Assembly: GCF_027595985.1 (NCBI RefSeq)
Contig: NC_073307.1
Coordinates: 11,724,432-11,788,431, forward strand
Length of the DNA: 64,000 nucleotides
From: Sorex araneus
Taxonomy: Eukaryota > Chordata > Mammalia > Eulipotyphla > Soricidae
Reading direction: 5' to 3'
Below, one piece after another: positions 11,257-22,360 of this stretch (positions within the stretch are counted from its first letter, which is position 1; every line of letters starts with the position of its first letter). Under the pieces are notes generated by a model. It saw only the letters and a list, made by a program, of their open reading frames with translations. It made no database searches and was not told where the DNA came from. A program made the position numbers and the translations under genes.

Positions 11257-14200
11257 TCTTAATAAATCCCAGCACAACAGTATGCTGCTTGGTTGCTGAT
11301 GGATTAGCAGAGAAAGAAAAGTCCATTTTTATGCTTAATTTTTAACATAAAGTGCAATTTTTCTGTATGCAATATTCCGTCAGAGGCTGCTTATTTTAAC
11401 AGAGGCATATATTGTTCCAGACAGAAATCTACAGTTAGGTGTGTCAGAAGCAACAACTTTATGAATGGCTGGTCTGTATTTTGAAATTTGTTAATTAAAC
11501 ACTTAGAGTAAGTCAGAATTCAGTTTTGGAATAGATAAAGACAAAACGTTACAGGAAATGTCATACTAGATCTTTCTGTTTTCACCTACAGATTATTTAA
11601 ATAATGTAGTTTTAATAATCTTTTGTACCTCTAAATATGGAACTATTCATTTCCCTTGCTGATTGAAAGAAGACTATAGACAATATGTGAAACCATATCA
11701 GATTATGTTCTGATCTCACACGATTGCTTTAATAACAGTGATAAACTGGCTTCATGCAAATATGATGAGAGTAATCCTGCTATCTCTAACATCCAAAATC
11801 ATAGAGAAGTGGAGAGCTGGCCTTTCTTTTCATTCTGTATTTTCATCACTGCATTCTTTTTCAAGACTGCATTCTAATCATACCAAAACATACACTCACA
11901 TTGGACACATTGGATTGCAGTGTAATCTGGGGAAGAGTATCTCCCAAACTAATGATGCTTAGCACATTTCCATTTGTTTCACAGTCATTTGATGTGTTCT
12001 TTTTTGTCAGTGTGTGTGTTTTGGGTCACACCCGGTGATGCACAGGGGTCACTTCTGGCTCTGCACTCAGGAATTACCCCTGGCAGTGTTCAGGGGACCA
12101 TATGGGATCTGGGAATTGAACCCGGGTCGGCCATGTGTAAGGCAAACGCCCTACCGCTGTGCTATCACTCCAGCCTAATGTTGTGTTCTTTGATGAAGAC
12201 TCTTCTAATATTTTATTCAACTTTTTAATCTTTTCATCAATTATACATTCATAATACAAGCTCTACATTACGTATTTCACCCAATAAGTGGCTTCCCCTT
12301 TCATTGTCTTAAGTGTCTCTTGAGAAGCAAAAGTTTTATATTTGATATAATCAAAATTACCAATTTTTCTTTCATTACTAATCCTAAAAAATCTTTGTCT
12401 AGTTCAAAGTTATGAGGTGCTATAGCACTGTAGCACTGTCATCTCGTTCATCGATTTGCTTGAGCGGGCACCAGTAACGTCTCCATTATGAGACTTGTTA
12501 CTGTTTTTAGCATATCGAATACGGGTAGATTGCCAGGCTCTGCCGTGCGGGTGAGATACTTTCGGTAGTTTGCCGAGCTCTCCGAGAGGGGTGGAGAAAT
12601 CGAACCCGGGTCGGTCACATGCAAGCCAAACACCCTACCCACTAAAAACTTTTATTTCTAGAATTATTGTAATTACAGCTATGAGTCATTACACTTATAA
12701 TCTATTTCAATTTAATATATTACAGTATAGAAAAAGGTTCAAAGTTCAGTTTTTCAATTTTGTTGTCTAATTGTCCAATTCAATTTGTTTAAATATTTTC
12801 TTTCCCATGTAATTACTTTGATAAACTGCTTTGAAAATTGTTGATCATATCTGGTTTATTTTTGGACTCTGTTTTTTGTTCTACTAATCTACTAGTACCA
12901 GTAACACACAGTTGTGATTACTGTAGCTTTATCATTAACCTTGAAAATAAATAATATTAGGTCTCCAAATTAGCTCTTCTTTTTCATATCTTTGGCTGCC
13001 TAAGTCACTTACATTGTCATTTTAATGTTCAGAGTCATCTTTTTAATTTCCACAAAAGTAAGTCCACTGAAGTTTTGATTGGAAGCACACAGAATCTCTA
13101 AGTAAATCTAGGGAATTGATATGTCAAAACAGTTAAAAGTCCTCTGATCTATAACATGGTACAACTTTCATTTTCTGATTCCTTAGTCTAATTTGACAAT
13201 GTTTTGTGCTTTGGGTGCACAGATCTTACATATGTTGTGTCAGATTACCCCTGTCTGAATACTAACGTGAAAATAGCCATCAGCCGTGTAATTAATTTTG
13301 AGGGTCTCTCAAAGTGGTGGGATTCTGGGGGTTGTTCCTGGCTGGTGTGTCTGTGCTGGCGCCTGAGGATGTTGTCATTCTTGGGCTCTGCTGGGGCGGG
13401 GGGGGTGGGACCACAGGGATACCCTGGGCGGTACTCGGGGCCTCCCAGGGCACACCTGACAATACTCGGCCTTCAGCGCTGGTCTCTCATTCTGGGCAAC
13501 TCAGAGAATGGAACACCAAGTAAAATGTGGTTGGAAATCATGCGGGGGAAGGGTGATGCATGCCGAATGTAGACTAGAGAATGAACACAATTTCCACTCA
13601 ACAGCTTTATTGCAAACCACAACACCTAATCAGAGAGAGAGAACAAAAGGGAATACCCTGCCATAGTGGCAGTGTGGGGTGGGGGGGGGGAGACGGGACT
13701 GGGGAGGGTGGGAGAGATGCTGGGTTTACTGGTGGTAGAGGATGGGCACTGGTGAAGGGATGGGTTCTCGAACTTTGTAAGGGGGAAACATGAGCACAAT
13801 AATGTATAATTCATTTCAATTCTTAATGTAATTTTATTAGATCAATAAAGTCCAGATTGAAAAAAAAAATACTCGGCCTCCAGGGCGATGGCCTCAATGC
13901 TGGAGGCCATGTGGTGTCAGGGACCCCACTCAGGTCAGCGCCCCAAAGCCTGCAACTTCGCCCCTGTGTTCTCACAGCCCCTCAGCACGGTCATTCTGTC
14001 ATCGTTTCTGTTGTTCTGTGTTTTCTGTTGCTATAATTCCTTCCTCAGAAAGAATTATCATCTAAAGCCACTGTATCCTTTTGTCTTTCATCTGTACTCC
14101 TCTTCAGAGCACTTCTTCCAGATTTCTGTTTCCAATTAGAGTGTTAACAATGAGGAATTAGAAATTGAGATAAAAACGCTTTTAACTGTGTCTAAAAATA

Positions 14201-17200
14201 AAATGAAGTTAGGAAAATCCATGTTTATAAATGCTCTTATTACATAGCCCACACCAATAGAAAATATAATGGATTACAGCTAGAGAGGGCTCAAATAAAT
14301 CACTTCATGGTATACCAAAACCTTTTATCTTTTATTACCCTGTAAAACTATGGTATAAGTACTATGCAAATCCAAGGATATGGATAAAACCTGACTTTTC
14401 ACTAAAAAACCCTACAAAGGGGGAAAAAATGGACTTAAAATTTATAAAAAAATTTTTCATTCCAGAAAGTAAGCCTATTAATTTCTATTAATAGGCGACC
14501 TTCTGCTGACAATTTTTCTATTAGGAATCTGGCAAACTCACAAATATGACAGATGGATTGTGAATTCAAGATTGTGCCAAAAGACTTTATGTAAAGGAAT
14601 ATAGAAAAAAAACAAGAAAGTTTGTTTCCCTTGTTATATATTGAGGTTATATCCCTTGCCAACTCTGTGGGGGAAATGATTAGGTCCATTATATCTTATA
14701 ACTTACTTGAAAATATTTTTTGTTCAGAAAAAAAAGAAATATTTTTTGTTCATTCGCATCTTTTTTAGGTTTGATTCTCATAAAGGTTTCTGGTGTCAGT
14801 TGCTGGAAGAAGGTAAAACAAAATGCCTTGGAAAGAGCAAAGGAAGAAAATACCCTCCGATGGATTCTGATGTAAGCATAAAGCTTAAATACACAAACTA
14901 AGGGAAATGATTAATATTACTAGGGGTGTTTTCTAAGGAAAGTGGTTAGGGGCTGGAACGATAGTACAGTGGGGACAGTGTTTGCCTTGCGTGCAGCAGA
15001 CCTGGGTTCCATCACCAACTTCCCATATGGTACCCTGAGCACTGCCAGGAGTAATTCCTGAGTGCAGAGACAGGAGTAACCCATGTACATTGCCGGGTGT
15101 GCCCAAAAAAGGAAAGAAAATAAAAAGTGGTTAAGATCAAAATTCAGTCTGTCTAAAACTTAAATGTGACATTTGGATTTCAACACATCAAGGGTGCTTG
15201 TTTAGATTTTTCCATTGATATATTGCCTATCATGCAACAACAGAATTTGCCATTTTAAATCAGAACAAAGATGGCAACTGCTCATTCCAAATCCAGTGAC
15301 ACAGACACACCTACATATATTTTTTTTTACTGAAACCAAAATAGAAAATGTATACACTGAAAACAGAAAACAGGATGCCAAGATTTCTATTTTATTTTCA
15401 TTAAGTCTGTCAAATTAAGAGCAATGTACATAATGATATTAATTACTGTCATGCTGAGCTTTGAACTGCTAATGTGCTAAACAGATAAAAGAATCCATTT
15501 CCCAAGTGTCTCACATTGCAGCAGACACCGAGGGCTTTGGAGGACGGAGCTGCACACACTGCAGGGTAGCTTGTCATGTTTATCCTGTTCAGGATGGTCG
15601 GATGGTGATCACTGAACCCTATGATTTTCACAGTTTATAGACTCTATTTCCACCTCGTGCTTTTATAACATTTATTTATATCACTGAGTTCATAACAAAT
15701 ACATCTAGCATACTGTTTGAACATGACAATGGCACATAAATGATTTGTTAAAACAAAAAAGCTCTAACTCAGAAGCTAAGATATCATTGAGGATATTTTC
15801 CCCATGATGTTTAAAAGATGATATAAACGAAGAGTCCTGTAGTGAGGTGAGAATCCAAGACTGTCTGAAAGGACTTGAATCTTTCACTGTTTATTTGTTT
15901 GGGGGCCACACCCTCAGTGCTCAGACAGACTCGTGGCTGGGGGTGACACCTGGTTATATTCAAGGGACCAGGGATTCCCGGGTTCTAACCTGGGCCCTCC
16001 CATACAAGGCACACACACAGCCCCTGGAGCTGCCCCTCCAGCCTATGAAGAGTGTTTGAATACTTAGGGCTTTGGGAGCCTTTCTGCTATCCAAACCTGC
16101 TAGAGACAAAACTTGTCCTCGCTGAGCTCACAGTTAAATTCTACCTAATGGCAAAGGGAGGAAGGTTTCTTCCTGCTGTTTTGATAAACAAATAAGAGTT
16201 GAGGAAAAAGCTCGCCCATGGAGTCCTGTCTTGTACCCAGGTTTGTTCCTGGCACTGAAAAAAACAACAACAACAAACTAACAACAATGGAAAACCTTGA
16301 CAAGGAGAGTGCTTGCTTTGCATACAGCCAACCCAGATTCAATCCTTGACACCCTATATGGTCCCCTGAGCCCTCCAGGAACTATTTCTGAATGCAGAGC
16401 CAGGAGTCAGCCTTGAATACAACTGACTGTGGCCCAAGCACAAATAAAAATATTTCATAGACAGCATTCTCAGAACTGCAGTTTTCTGTAGTTGATTATA
16501 AAATATATCTTCAGAGCATTGTGAAAACATTTCTCACATATGAATAGAAATTATAGAAATTCATGAACTGTTTTCACAGTACTTCAAGAAAATAACATAA
16601 AATATATCAATTTTCCTTATGAAAAAGCTATTTTTACATTAAAATTGTTGAAAAATATTTTAAGCATGTTTCTTATTATTGTTTAGTTTCTTCTGTGTTT
16701 AGCAAGCACACATACTGAGACAAATATTAAACTTGGTAATAAAGACAAAACATAAGTTTTAAAGAAATCGATATATCTGTCCTGCTCAAGCCCTTCTGAT
16801 ACTGCACATGTGAGTCCTCCACACCGGCCGTTCTCCCACTTTCTTAAGACACGAACTCAGTTTCCTATCGGTTGATTAATTCTGATTCTAACTGCCTGGA
16901 GTTAGTGCAGACCACAGAGGTGAAGGGCTCGGTCCTACAGGCCCACAGATCCACAGAGACTCCAAAGTAAGTGGTAACTTCCCAGGTTTCTGGTACTTCC
17001 GAACACCTTGCCAACAAAACCCATGGTTGCCACGACTCCCTTAGCAGGTTGGAATTTGCAACGATAACTTTCAAAACACAAGTACATACGTTACTTATAT
17101 TATTTGGGGAACTATTCATTATAAAGGACACAGTGAATAGTCGGTGGAGAGGTGCGTAAGACAAGACCCAAATGGATTCAGAGCACAGTTGTTTCTGCCC

Positions 17201-20200
17201 TGTGGACTCCGGGTATAAAGCACTCCAGGGTGTGGCCATTAACACAGTGGCCCTCCAAATTCTTTCAATGGGGGCCTTTCATGGGGATTCCATCATATAG
17301 GCCCGGTGGATAGAAGCATCGGTTGGCTATCAGTGATCGCTCAAGCCCTTTTCTCCCTTTTGTGGGGATCAGAAGGTAAGGCCGAACACTCCCATCCTCT
17401 GATGAAGGGTTTGAGCTCCTCTAGTTCTCAGTCACCACCTAAAGCTGTAAGGGCATCACCAAGAGTCACATTATGAGAATAAACTCATGTATGATTTTTA
17501 AAAGATTATTACAAATAACAAAAGAAATTCTTCTCACCCTTTATTTAATTTTTTTTTAATTTTATTGAATCACCATAAGATAGTTACAAGCTTTCATGTT
17601 TGGGTTACAATCTCACAATGATCAAACACCCATCCCTCCACCAGTGCACATCCCCCACCACCAATATCCCCGGTATACCCCCCCTTTCCCACCCTCCCCT
17701 GCCTCCATAGCAGACAATATTCCCCATACTCTCTCTCTCCTTTTGGGCATCATGGCTTGCAACACAGACACTGAGAGGTCATCATGTTTCATCGATTATC
17801 TACTTTCGGCACACATCTCCCATCCCGACTGATTCCTCCAGCCATCATTTTCTTAGTGATCCCTTCTCTATTCCATCTGCCTTCCCTCCGCTCATGAAGC
17901 AGGCTTCCAGCTATGGGGCAATCCTCCTGGCCCTTGTATCTACTGTCTTTGGATGTCAGCTTCATGTGATGTTATTCTATACTCCACAAGTGAGTGCAGT
18001 CCTTCTATGTCTGTCCCTCTCTTTCTGACTCATTTCCCTTAGCATGATACTCTCCATGTTTATCCATTTGACTCAGGGAATTCCAAGGCTTAGTTTTGTT
18101 TGGGCAAAGAGCAAATGTACATTAGCAAAATTTCACTATGTTTACATATAGACACATTATTAGAGGTAGTGACTGATTATATACAAATTATAAGTTTCCT
18201 GGGAGGAGAAAGGAGGCTTCATAAAGGTTATCAACACAGGGGGCTGGGGCAATAGCACAGCGGGTAGGGCATTTGCCTTGCACTTAGCACAGCGGGTAGG
18301 GCATTTGCCTTGCACTCGGCCAACCCAGGTTCGAATCCCAGCATCCCATATGGTCCCCTGAGCACCGCCAGGGGTAATTCCTGAGTGCAGAGCCAGGAGT
18401 AACCCCTGTGCATCACCAGGTGTGACCCAAAAAGCAAAAAAAAAAAAAAAGGTGATCAACACAAATATGTGGAACATACTAGATTAAGAGGAACTATCAC
18501 AAGCTAGCTACCTCTCCTCCTACTAAAGAAAATTCAAATATTCTACCTCAAGATTACCATAACATCACAGGATCCTTTGAAACACGATGTATCAGAAATG
18601 TTTTGGGTCTGACTTTGTTCCGCAAGATACATTCCATCAAAGGAACAGAAACTGGCATTTTAAAAACAACATCACTAAATCTGTTATCTCTGCAAATCAC
18701 AAGCATATAATATTCATTAATTAAATAACGGCAGGGTGGGGGTAATGGCATAACCATGACTTTATTATATGATTCTTATCTGCTTGGGGATGGGAGGTGG
18801 TGTTCGGGTCACACTCAGCAGCACATGGCATCAGACAGCCCCACCTCCAAGCTTAGACATTGCACCCGGTAATCCTCAGGAGATCACGCAGAGTCAGGGA
18901 TCAAACCTGGGGTCCTGCATGTGTTCTAGCCCTTTCAGCCATCTTCCCTAGCTCACTTTTTTATAAATTATATTCTATTTTAAAAATTAATCTTATTTTC
19001 TAATTCTATATGATCACCTATAAGTTTGTGTGAGTAGTCATGCTACAATGGCACATATTTGAATCTCAGCTGTTATTTTACCATCTAAATGATTACCCCT
19101 TATCGTGATCATTAGAAGAAATAACAACTTGCACAAAAAGAATTCTGGCATAGCACCGAGTTCTAACATAGCTATTGCCAGAACACACTATATTCTCAAA
19201 GAGAATATCTGGCCACAAGAGCAACAAGGCAGAATTATCAGGATATTCGAGAGGATCTGGACTAGAGACACTCGTACACAATACTCTACAGGGCGGGAGT
19301 CGAAGAGTCTCCTGCTGCTCAAAACAGGAGTTTGCTCAGTCAAGGAAACAACAGAATGAAGAGGGTTTGGGATGAGAGAAAGACCTTTTATTCCTAAATT
19401 CCAGGACTGTTAGCAATAAAGAAGGTACCAAATGATTGGTCTTCCAGATGTAATCAAATCCAGAAATAAAATTCATGTCCGCCTTTCTTTTCTTTTTTTT
19501 TGGGGGGGGGGGTCACACCTGGCGATGCACAGGAGTTACTCCTGGCTCTGCATTCAGGAATTACTCCTGGCGGTGCTCAGGGGACCATATGGGATGCTGG
19601 GATTCGAACCCGGGTTGGCCGCGTGCAAGGCAAACACCCTACCCGCTATGCTTTCACTCCAGCCCCAAATGTTCACCTTTCTTTAAGCCTGACTGTGCCA
19701 GCTGGAGTCCTTAGTGCTTTTGGAGCTGGTAATTGAGGAGGTCTCAGTAATGAGAGAGACTGATGCATCACAGAGACTGGGGTTCTTCCCGTCACCAGCA
19801 ATAGCTAAATTACAGCACAGACATTCCATCTTGTTTCAGTGATCATAACTACTGCAAAAGTCACAGTGACAGGAGCCAGAGAGATGATATGGTAGATAGG
19901 GTGCTTGCCTTGCCTGCAGGTGTTGGTTTGCTCCCCAACACCCCAGATGGTTCCAAATCCCACCAAGAGTGAACCCTGAGTGCAGAGTCAGGAGGCCTGA
20001 ACACTGCCAGGTGTGGCCAAAAAGCAACCTTCCCCCTCCCCAAAGAGAAATCAGTTACACAGAAACTAGGAAGACTAAATGAGACTACTTTATCTGGCTT
20101 TTAAAATAGAATGTGACATATAACACAAACAAAAAGCACAAAGAAGTAAATAATTGACTTCTTAAATGTCTAACAACAACAACGAAAAACCCATCTCAGA

Positions 20201-21175
20201 ATTGTATGAAGCACAGAGGCATAGCTAGAGATGCAAGAAACACCCATTCACAATATTGCTACCAATGGTCATCCAGGCTATTTGAGGAAGTTCCAGCACC
20301 AACTGTTGATTCTGGGAAAGTGCTAAGGTTAAGGGAAAGAACTCATAATAAAATCAGACCCTCAACACTGCTTTGTTCAATGTCACCTATGATCTTTTTC
20401 TCCTTCATATTGAAATAAATCATCACTAAATGAACATTATTCAGGAACCCACTGTCAAAACCCAACTAACTGCCACCTTCCAGCACAGTCCTTTCCATTT
20501 GTGACCATTTCCATTATTAAAATATTTGTCTTTCCTGAAGGGAAATCGCCTTCCCTATAAGGTCAGGCATTCTTTTCCTCCCATGGCTCAAACAGTATAA
20601 ATATAGTGGGGTTTACATTTACTTACTGCATTTCTATGGTTGGTCACAGAGCGATGAATATTTTATATAGACCTTCCTTAAAGACTTTAATATCACCTTA
20701 ATAATCTAAACTAATGATGACAAAGGAGTATTTTGTATTATAAATTTACTAAACTCAGCAGAATGACTCTAATGGGACATTCTATTAAACCCAATCCGGG
20801 GTTCTACTGTTTTTATAGCACCTCAGATTATTTTTCAGCGCAAATAAATCACATGTTTAGTACTAATGTCCTTTTCCTACTTAAAACAGCCCATATCTGC
20901 ATAATGCATACTTTGAAGAACAATTAATTTGGAGGCTACATAAACAGTCCACACATTTACACTTGTCGCAGCATCTGATGCAAACATGAACATCAGCAGT
21001 TCCGTGAAATGTACCTTAGTAAAGACAATGTCCTGTTGTCCCCTCCACCCCCCAGAGCAGAGCCTTTCTTTCAAGCTACTACCGAGACCACAACGTGGAA
21101 CTGTCCAAGCTGCTGCACAGACTGGGGCAGCCCCTGCCGTCCTGGCTGCGACAGGAGCTGCAGAAAGTGAGATAG
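5618..21175 (+). CDS. NDST3: NDST3 C-terminal part, four spliced coding exons (gene-level entry)
   Basis: Bifunctional heparan sulfate N-deacetylase/N-sulfotransferase, a type II Golgi membrane enzyme that starts heparan sulfate modification by replacing N-acetyl with N-sulfate on glucosamine, using PAPS. Only the last 167 or so codons lie in this window, all from the sulfotransferase domain. The four exons join in frame with canonical AG/GT borders (171, 110, 103 and 120 bp). Visible family features are FYEVISAGP and [10 protein letters not shown] in the first exon, [10 protein letters not shown] and the [14 protein letters not shown] helix in the second, and in the third two cysteines ten residues apart followed by KGRKYP, which in the NDST1 structure form the disulfide and PAPS-binding loop. 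The protein ends [10 protein letters not shown] chose NDST3 over the paralogue NDST4 from the C-terminus and from the neighbouring PRSS12. No frameshift or stop is seen, so the gene looks intact here. Upstream exons lie left of the window. Confidence 0.9.
5789..6944 (+). other. NDST3 intron
   Basis: This short intron contains a (GTTTTT)n stretch at about 6377-6406 and no confidently recognised interspersed repeat. Confidence 0.6.
6945..7054 (+). CDS. NDST3: NDST3 coding exon, third from the end
   Basis: This exon is 110 bp, 36 codons plus two bases, from [10 protein letters not shown] to YNYSEAL, with a split Thr codon (AC|G) completed in the next exon. The acceptor is ggtcatttag and the donor is gtaagt. 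Confidence 0.93.
7939..8113 (+). mobile_element. SINE-A whose tail became a GGAA microsatellite
   Basis: A complete SINE-A body ends 'gtgacccaaaaacaaaac' and runs straight into the GGAA array. A perfect 12-bp duplication AAACTGATGGTA at 7927-7938 and 8484-8495 encloses both, so the array grew from the SINE tail. Confidence 0.9.
8114..8477 (+). repeat. (GGAA)n microsatellite, about 364 bp
   Basis: It is nearly pure GGAA with interruptions near 8212 and 8272 (GAAGGAATAAAGG) and 8351-8371. Long open frames through it on both strands (KEGR and PSFL repeats) are artefacts of the 4-bp period. Confidence 0.97.
10176..10300 (-). mobile_element. SINE-A, degenerate
   Basis: The reverse complement of the SINE-A head and middle is readable ('atgcaaggcgagtgccctaa', ending 'tctctggcc'). 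Confidence 0.65.
10650..10822 (+). mobile_element. SINE-A, degenerate head
   Basis: It contains 'caggtttaatcccgtatggt', 'gcacagagccagggataagc', 'caggtgtgacccc' and an AAT-rich tail. Confidence 0.75.
11205..11252 (+). repeat. (CA)n microsatellite
   Basis: Uninterrupted CA repeats, about 24 units. Confidence 0.97.
12010..12176 (-). mobile_element. SINE-A, well preserved
   Basis: It reads from 'gggtcacacccggtgatgca' to 'gctatcactccagcc'; the B box GGGTTCAATTCC is on the minus strand. Confidence 0.9.
12424..12645 (-). mobile_element. SINE-R (tRNA head, RTE tail)
   Basis: On the minus strand it has a tRNA-like head with B box GGGTTCGATTTC, the 'tctcggagagctcggcaaac' middle, 'cagtaacaagtctcataatg', and the RTE-derived end 'gagacgttactggtgcccgc' with 'caaatcgatgaacgagatga'. 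Confidence 0.9.
13370..13982 (-). mobile_element. Old SINE-A split by an L1 insertion
   Basis: Degenerate minus-strand SINE sequence lies at about 13370-13476 and resumes at 13868-13982 ('ctggaggccatgtggtgtca' to 'gttctcacagcccc'). The gap is the L1 fragment at 13477-13867. Confidence 0.55.
13477..13867 (+). mobile_element. L1-type 3' end inserted in an old SINE
   Basis: A 391-bp element with a G-rich 3' UTR, 'gggcactggtgaagggatgg', AATAAA near 13844 and an A tail. It is flanked by a 16-bp duplication AATACTCGGCCTTCAG (13461-13476) and AATACTCGGCCTCCAG (13868-13883), one mismatch. Confidence 0.75.
14769..14871 (+). CDS. NDST3: NDST3 coding exon, second from the end (PAPS-binding loop)
   Basis: This exon is 103 bp; its first base completes Thr, and it then encodes 34 residues starting FDSHKGFWC. 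It carries the two cysteines (FWC and TKC) that correspond to the NDST1 C818-C828 disulfide, and KGRKYP, the PAPS-contacting loop. All these residues are intact. The acceptor is an unbroken T run ending ttttttag and the donor is gtaagc. Confidence 0.93.
14949..15127 (+). mobile_element. SINE-A
   Basis: It is complete from 'ggggctggaacgatagtaca' to 'gtgcccaaaaaaggaaag'. Confidence 0.88.
15890..16045 (-). mobile_element. SINE-A, degenerate
   Basis: It reads from 'gggggccacaccctcagtgc' to 'gctgcccctccagcc' on the complement of the SINE-A consensus. Confidence 0.75.
16283..16452 (+). mobile_element. SINE-A
   Basis: It contains 'gcatacagccaacccagatt', 'ccctatatggtcccctgagc', 'gcagagccaggagtcagc' and an A-rich end. 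Confidence 0.8.
17551..18069 (-). mobile_element. L1 3' end (3' UTR), minus strand
   Basis: It starts with the T-run complement of the A tail and 'ttgaatcaccataagatagt', then the 3' UTR shared with the L1s at 40088 and 45044. It is truncated at 'tttatccatttg'. Confidence 0.88.
18239..18447 (+). mobile_element. SINE-A with duplicated head
   Basis: The head segment 'agcacagcgggtagggcatt' through 'tgccttgcact' occurs twice in tandem (from about 18256 and 18288), so the A box is doubled. The rest is near consensus with a pure A tail. The flanking duplication is AAAGGTTATCAACACA (18223-18238) and AAAGGTGATCAACACA (18448-18463). Confidence 0.92.
18775..18955 (-). mobile_element. SINE-A, degenerate
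   Basis: It contains 'gttcgggtcacactcagcag' and 'agagtcagggatcaaacctg', and ends 'cttccctagctc'. Confidence 0.6.
19490..19666 (-). mobile_element. SINE-A, young-looking
   Basis: Near-consensus copy with a perfect B box and poly(A) complement. A candidate duplication is GTCCGCCTTTCTT (left) and GTTCACCTTTCTT (right), two mismatches. Confidence 0.93.
19868..20032 (+). mobile_element. SINE-A, degenerate
   Basis: It reads from 'aggagccagagagatgatat' to 'ccaggtgtggccaaaaagc'. Confidence 0.75.
21056..21175 (+). CDS. NDST3: NDST3 last coding exon with stop
   Basis: This exon is 120 bp including the TAG stop at 21173-21175. It starts [18 protein letters not shown] and ends LRQELQKVR. The acceptor is ccctccacccccag. 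Confidence 0.93.
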   Translation, partial: SRAFLSSYYRDHNVELSKLLHRLGQPLPSWLRQELQKVR

Positions 21176-21625
21176 CATCACGACAGACCGTGGGAGACAC
21201 CCGCCTTCCGCCCGACGCTCCCGGAAGCTGCCCCAAACGCTGTCAAGACATATACCTCTTCGGATGAGAAAGCAGATCCAGTCCCTCCCATGTGCTTGCG
21301 TGTGGATGATCAGGAAAAGGGGAAAGGAAAAGTGTCTGTTCTAAAGCCTTGAGGCCCACGGCCGTTCTCGGACCCGGGTCTGAGCCGGCGGGATTATTGT
21401 AGAATACTGGGCGCTCGTGTGGGTGTCAATAGCAGCGAACACAAAGCGACCAGAGACAAATGCAGAACTGTTTCATTTGGTAGTGATATTTACATTTTTG
21501 TATCTCAAGTCAGATTGTGTCTCTGTAGACTTTTTAGACCACCGTTTGCTTGTAAAATGGTTTATTCTTTGATCCTCTAAAGTGTCCTACAAAACAAGAA
21601 GCAAAATAAACATCACACTGGAGCA
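21176..21625 (+). other. NDST3: NDST3 3' UTR (proximal form)
   Basis: This is AT-rich sequence after the NDST3 stop without a recognised repeat. The first plausible polyadenylation signal, AATAAA, is at 21605-21610; a second AATAAA at 21895-21900 would give a longer 3' UTR. Which is used cannot be told from sequence alone. Confidence 0.5.
21605..21610 (+). terminator. Candidate NDST3 polyadenylation signal
   Basis: AATAAA lies about 430 bp after the NDST3 stop codon. A second candidate is at 21895-21900. Confidence 0.45.
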
Positions 21626-22192
21626 TAAAATGCCAAAGGCATAACACCCATGAAAAATGCTTGCCAAACTCTAAGCCTATTGAAGTATTTAGGAAGAATT
21701 ATAAATCACAATTTGTACTAGATCAGAATGGAAATGTTATAGATGGCTTTACCGGCTCCAAAAGAGACATTGTGGCAAAAAAAAAAAAGTGAATTTTCAT
21801 ATAGTCTAATGTATTTATGTAATACTAACTCCTCCACCATAATTACTACACTGAAATATTTATTGTAAAGCGGTTGGACGGTAAATAGAAACAAAATAAA
21901 TACACCAAAACAGTAAATAACTACATGAAGCATACTGACTAAAGCGCCTGATGCTTTATCGCTGGCGATTTACGTGCCCTTCCTGTGAACTACGGCTCTG
22001 CTCCAGGAATCCTGATTCTACAAAAACACTAGTACAGAATCTGAGTTCATCTCCAAATGCCGATGCCTTTTAAATGTGAAAATTACTACATTTCTAGTAA
22101 TTTTCAGAGCGTAACATAGTAAGTGAAAATGAAGCAATTTCTTTATGTGGTAAGTTATTTACACTTAAATTATTTAAGAACCTCTATGTCCA

Positions 22193-22360
22193 GGCTGGGG
22201 AGAGAGAATAGCATGTAGGATGCGTACCTTGCATATAGCCAACCTAGATTAGATCCCCGGAACCCCACTGGACTCCTGATCCCCTCCACGAGAGATCTCT
22301 GAGTGCAAAATAGAGTAATCCCTGAGCACTACCAGGTGTGGCACCCCAAAAAAGCCAAGA
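22193..22360 (+). mobile_element. SINE-A, degenerate
   Basis: It reads from 'aggctggggagagagaatag' to 'ccaggtgtggcaccccaaaa'. Confidence 0.78.

Larger units (their letters stand above)
7055..14768 (+). other. NDST3 intron with SINEs and a GGAA array
   Basis: It contains SINE copies (7939, 10176, 10650, 12010, 12424), a nested SINE/L1 (13370-13982), a 364-bp GGAA array and a CA repeat. Between these I see nothing genic; 8500-10130 and 11260-12000 show no recognised element apart from a 34-bp direct repeat near 9953. Confidence 0.7.
14872..21055 (+). other. Last NDST3 intron
   Basis: It contains SINE-A copies at 14949, 15890, 16283, 18239, 18775, 19490 and 19868 and an L1 3' end at 17551-18069. 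Stretches 16455-17540 and 20035-21055 hold nothing I recognise. Confidence 0.7.
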
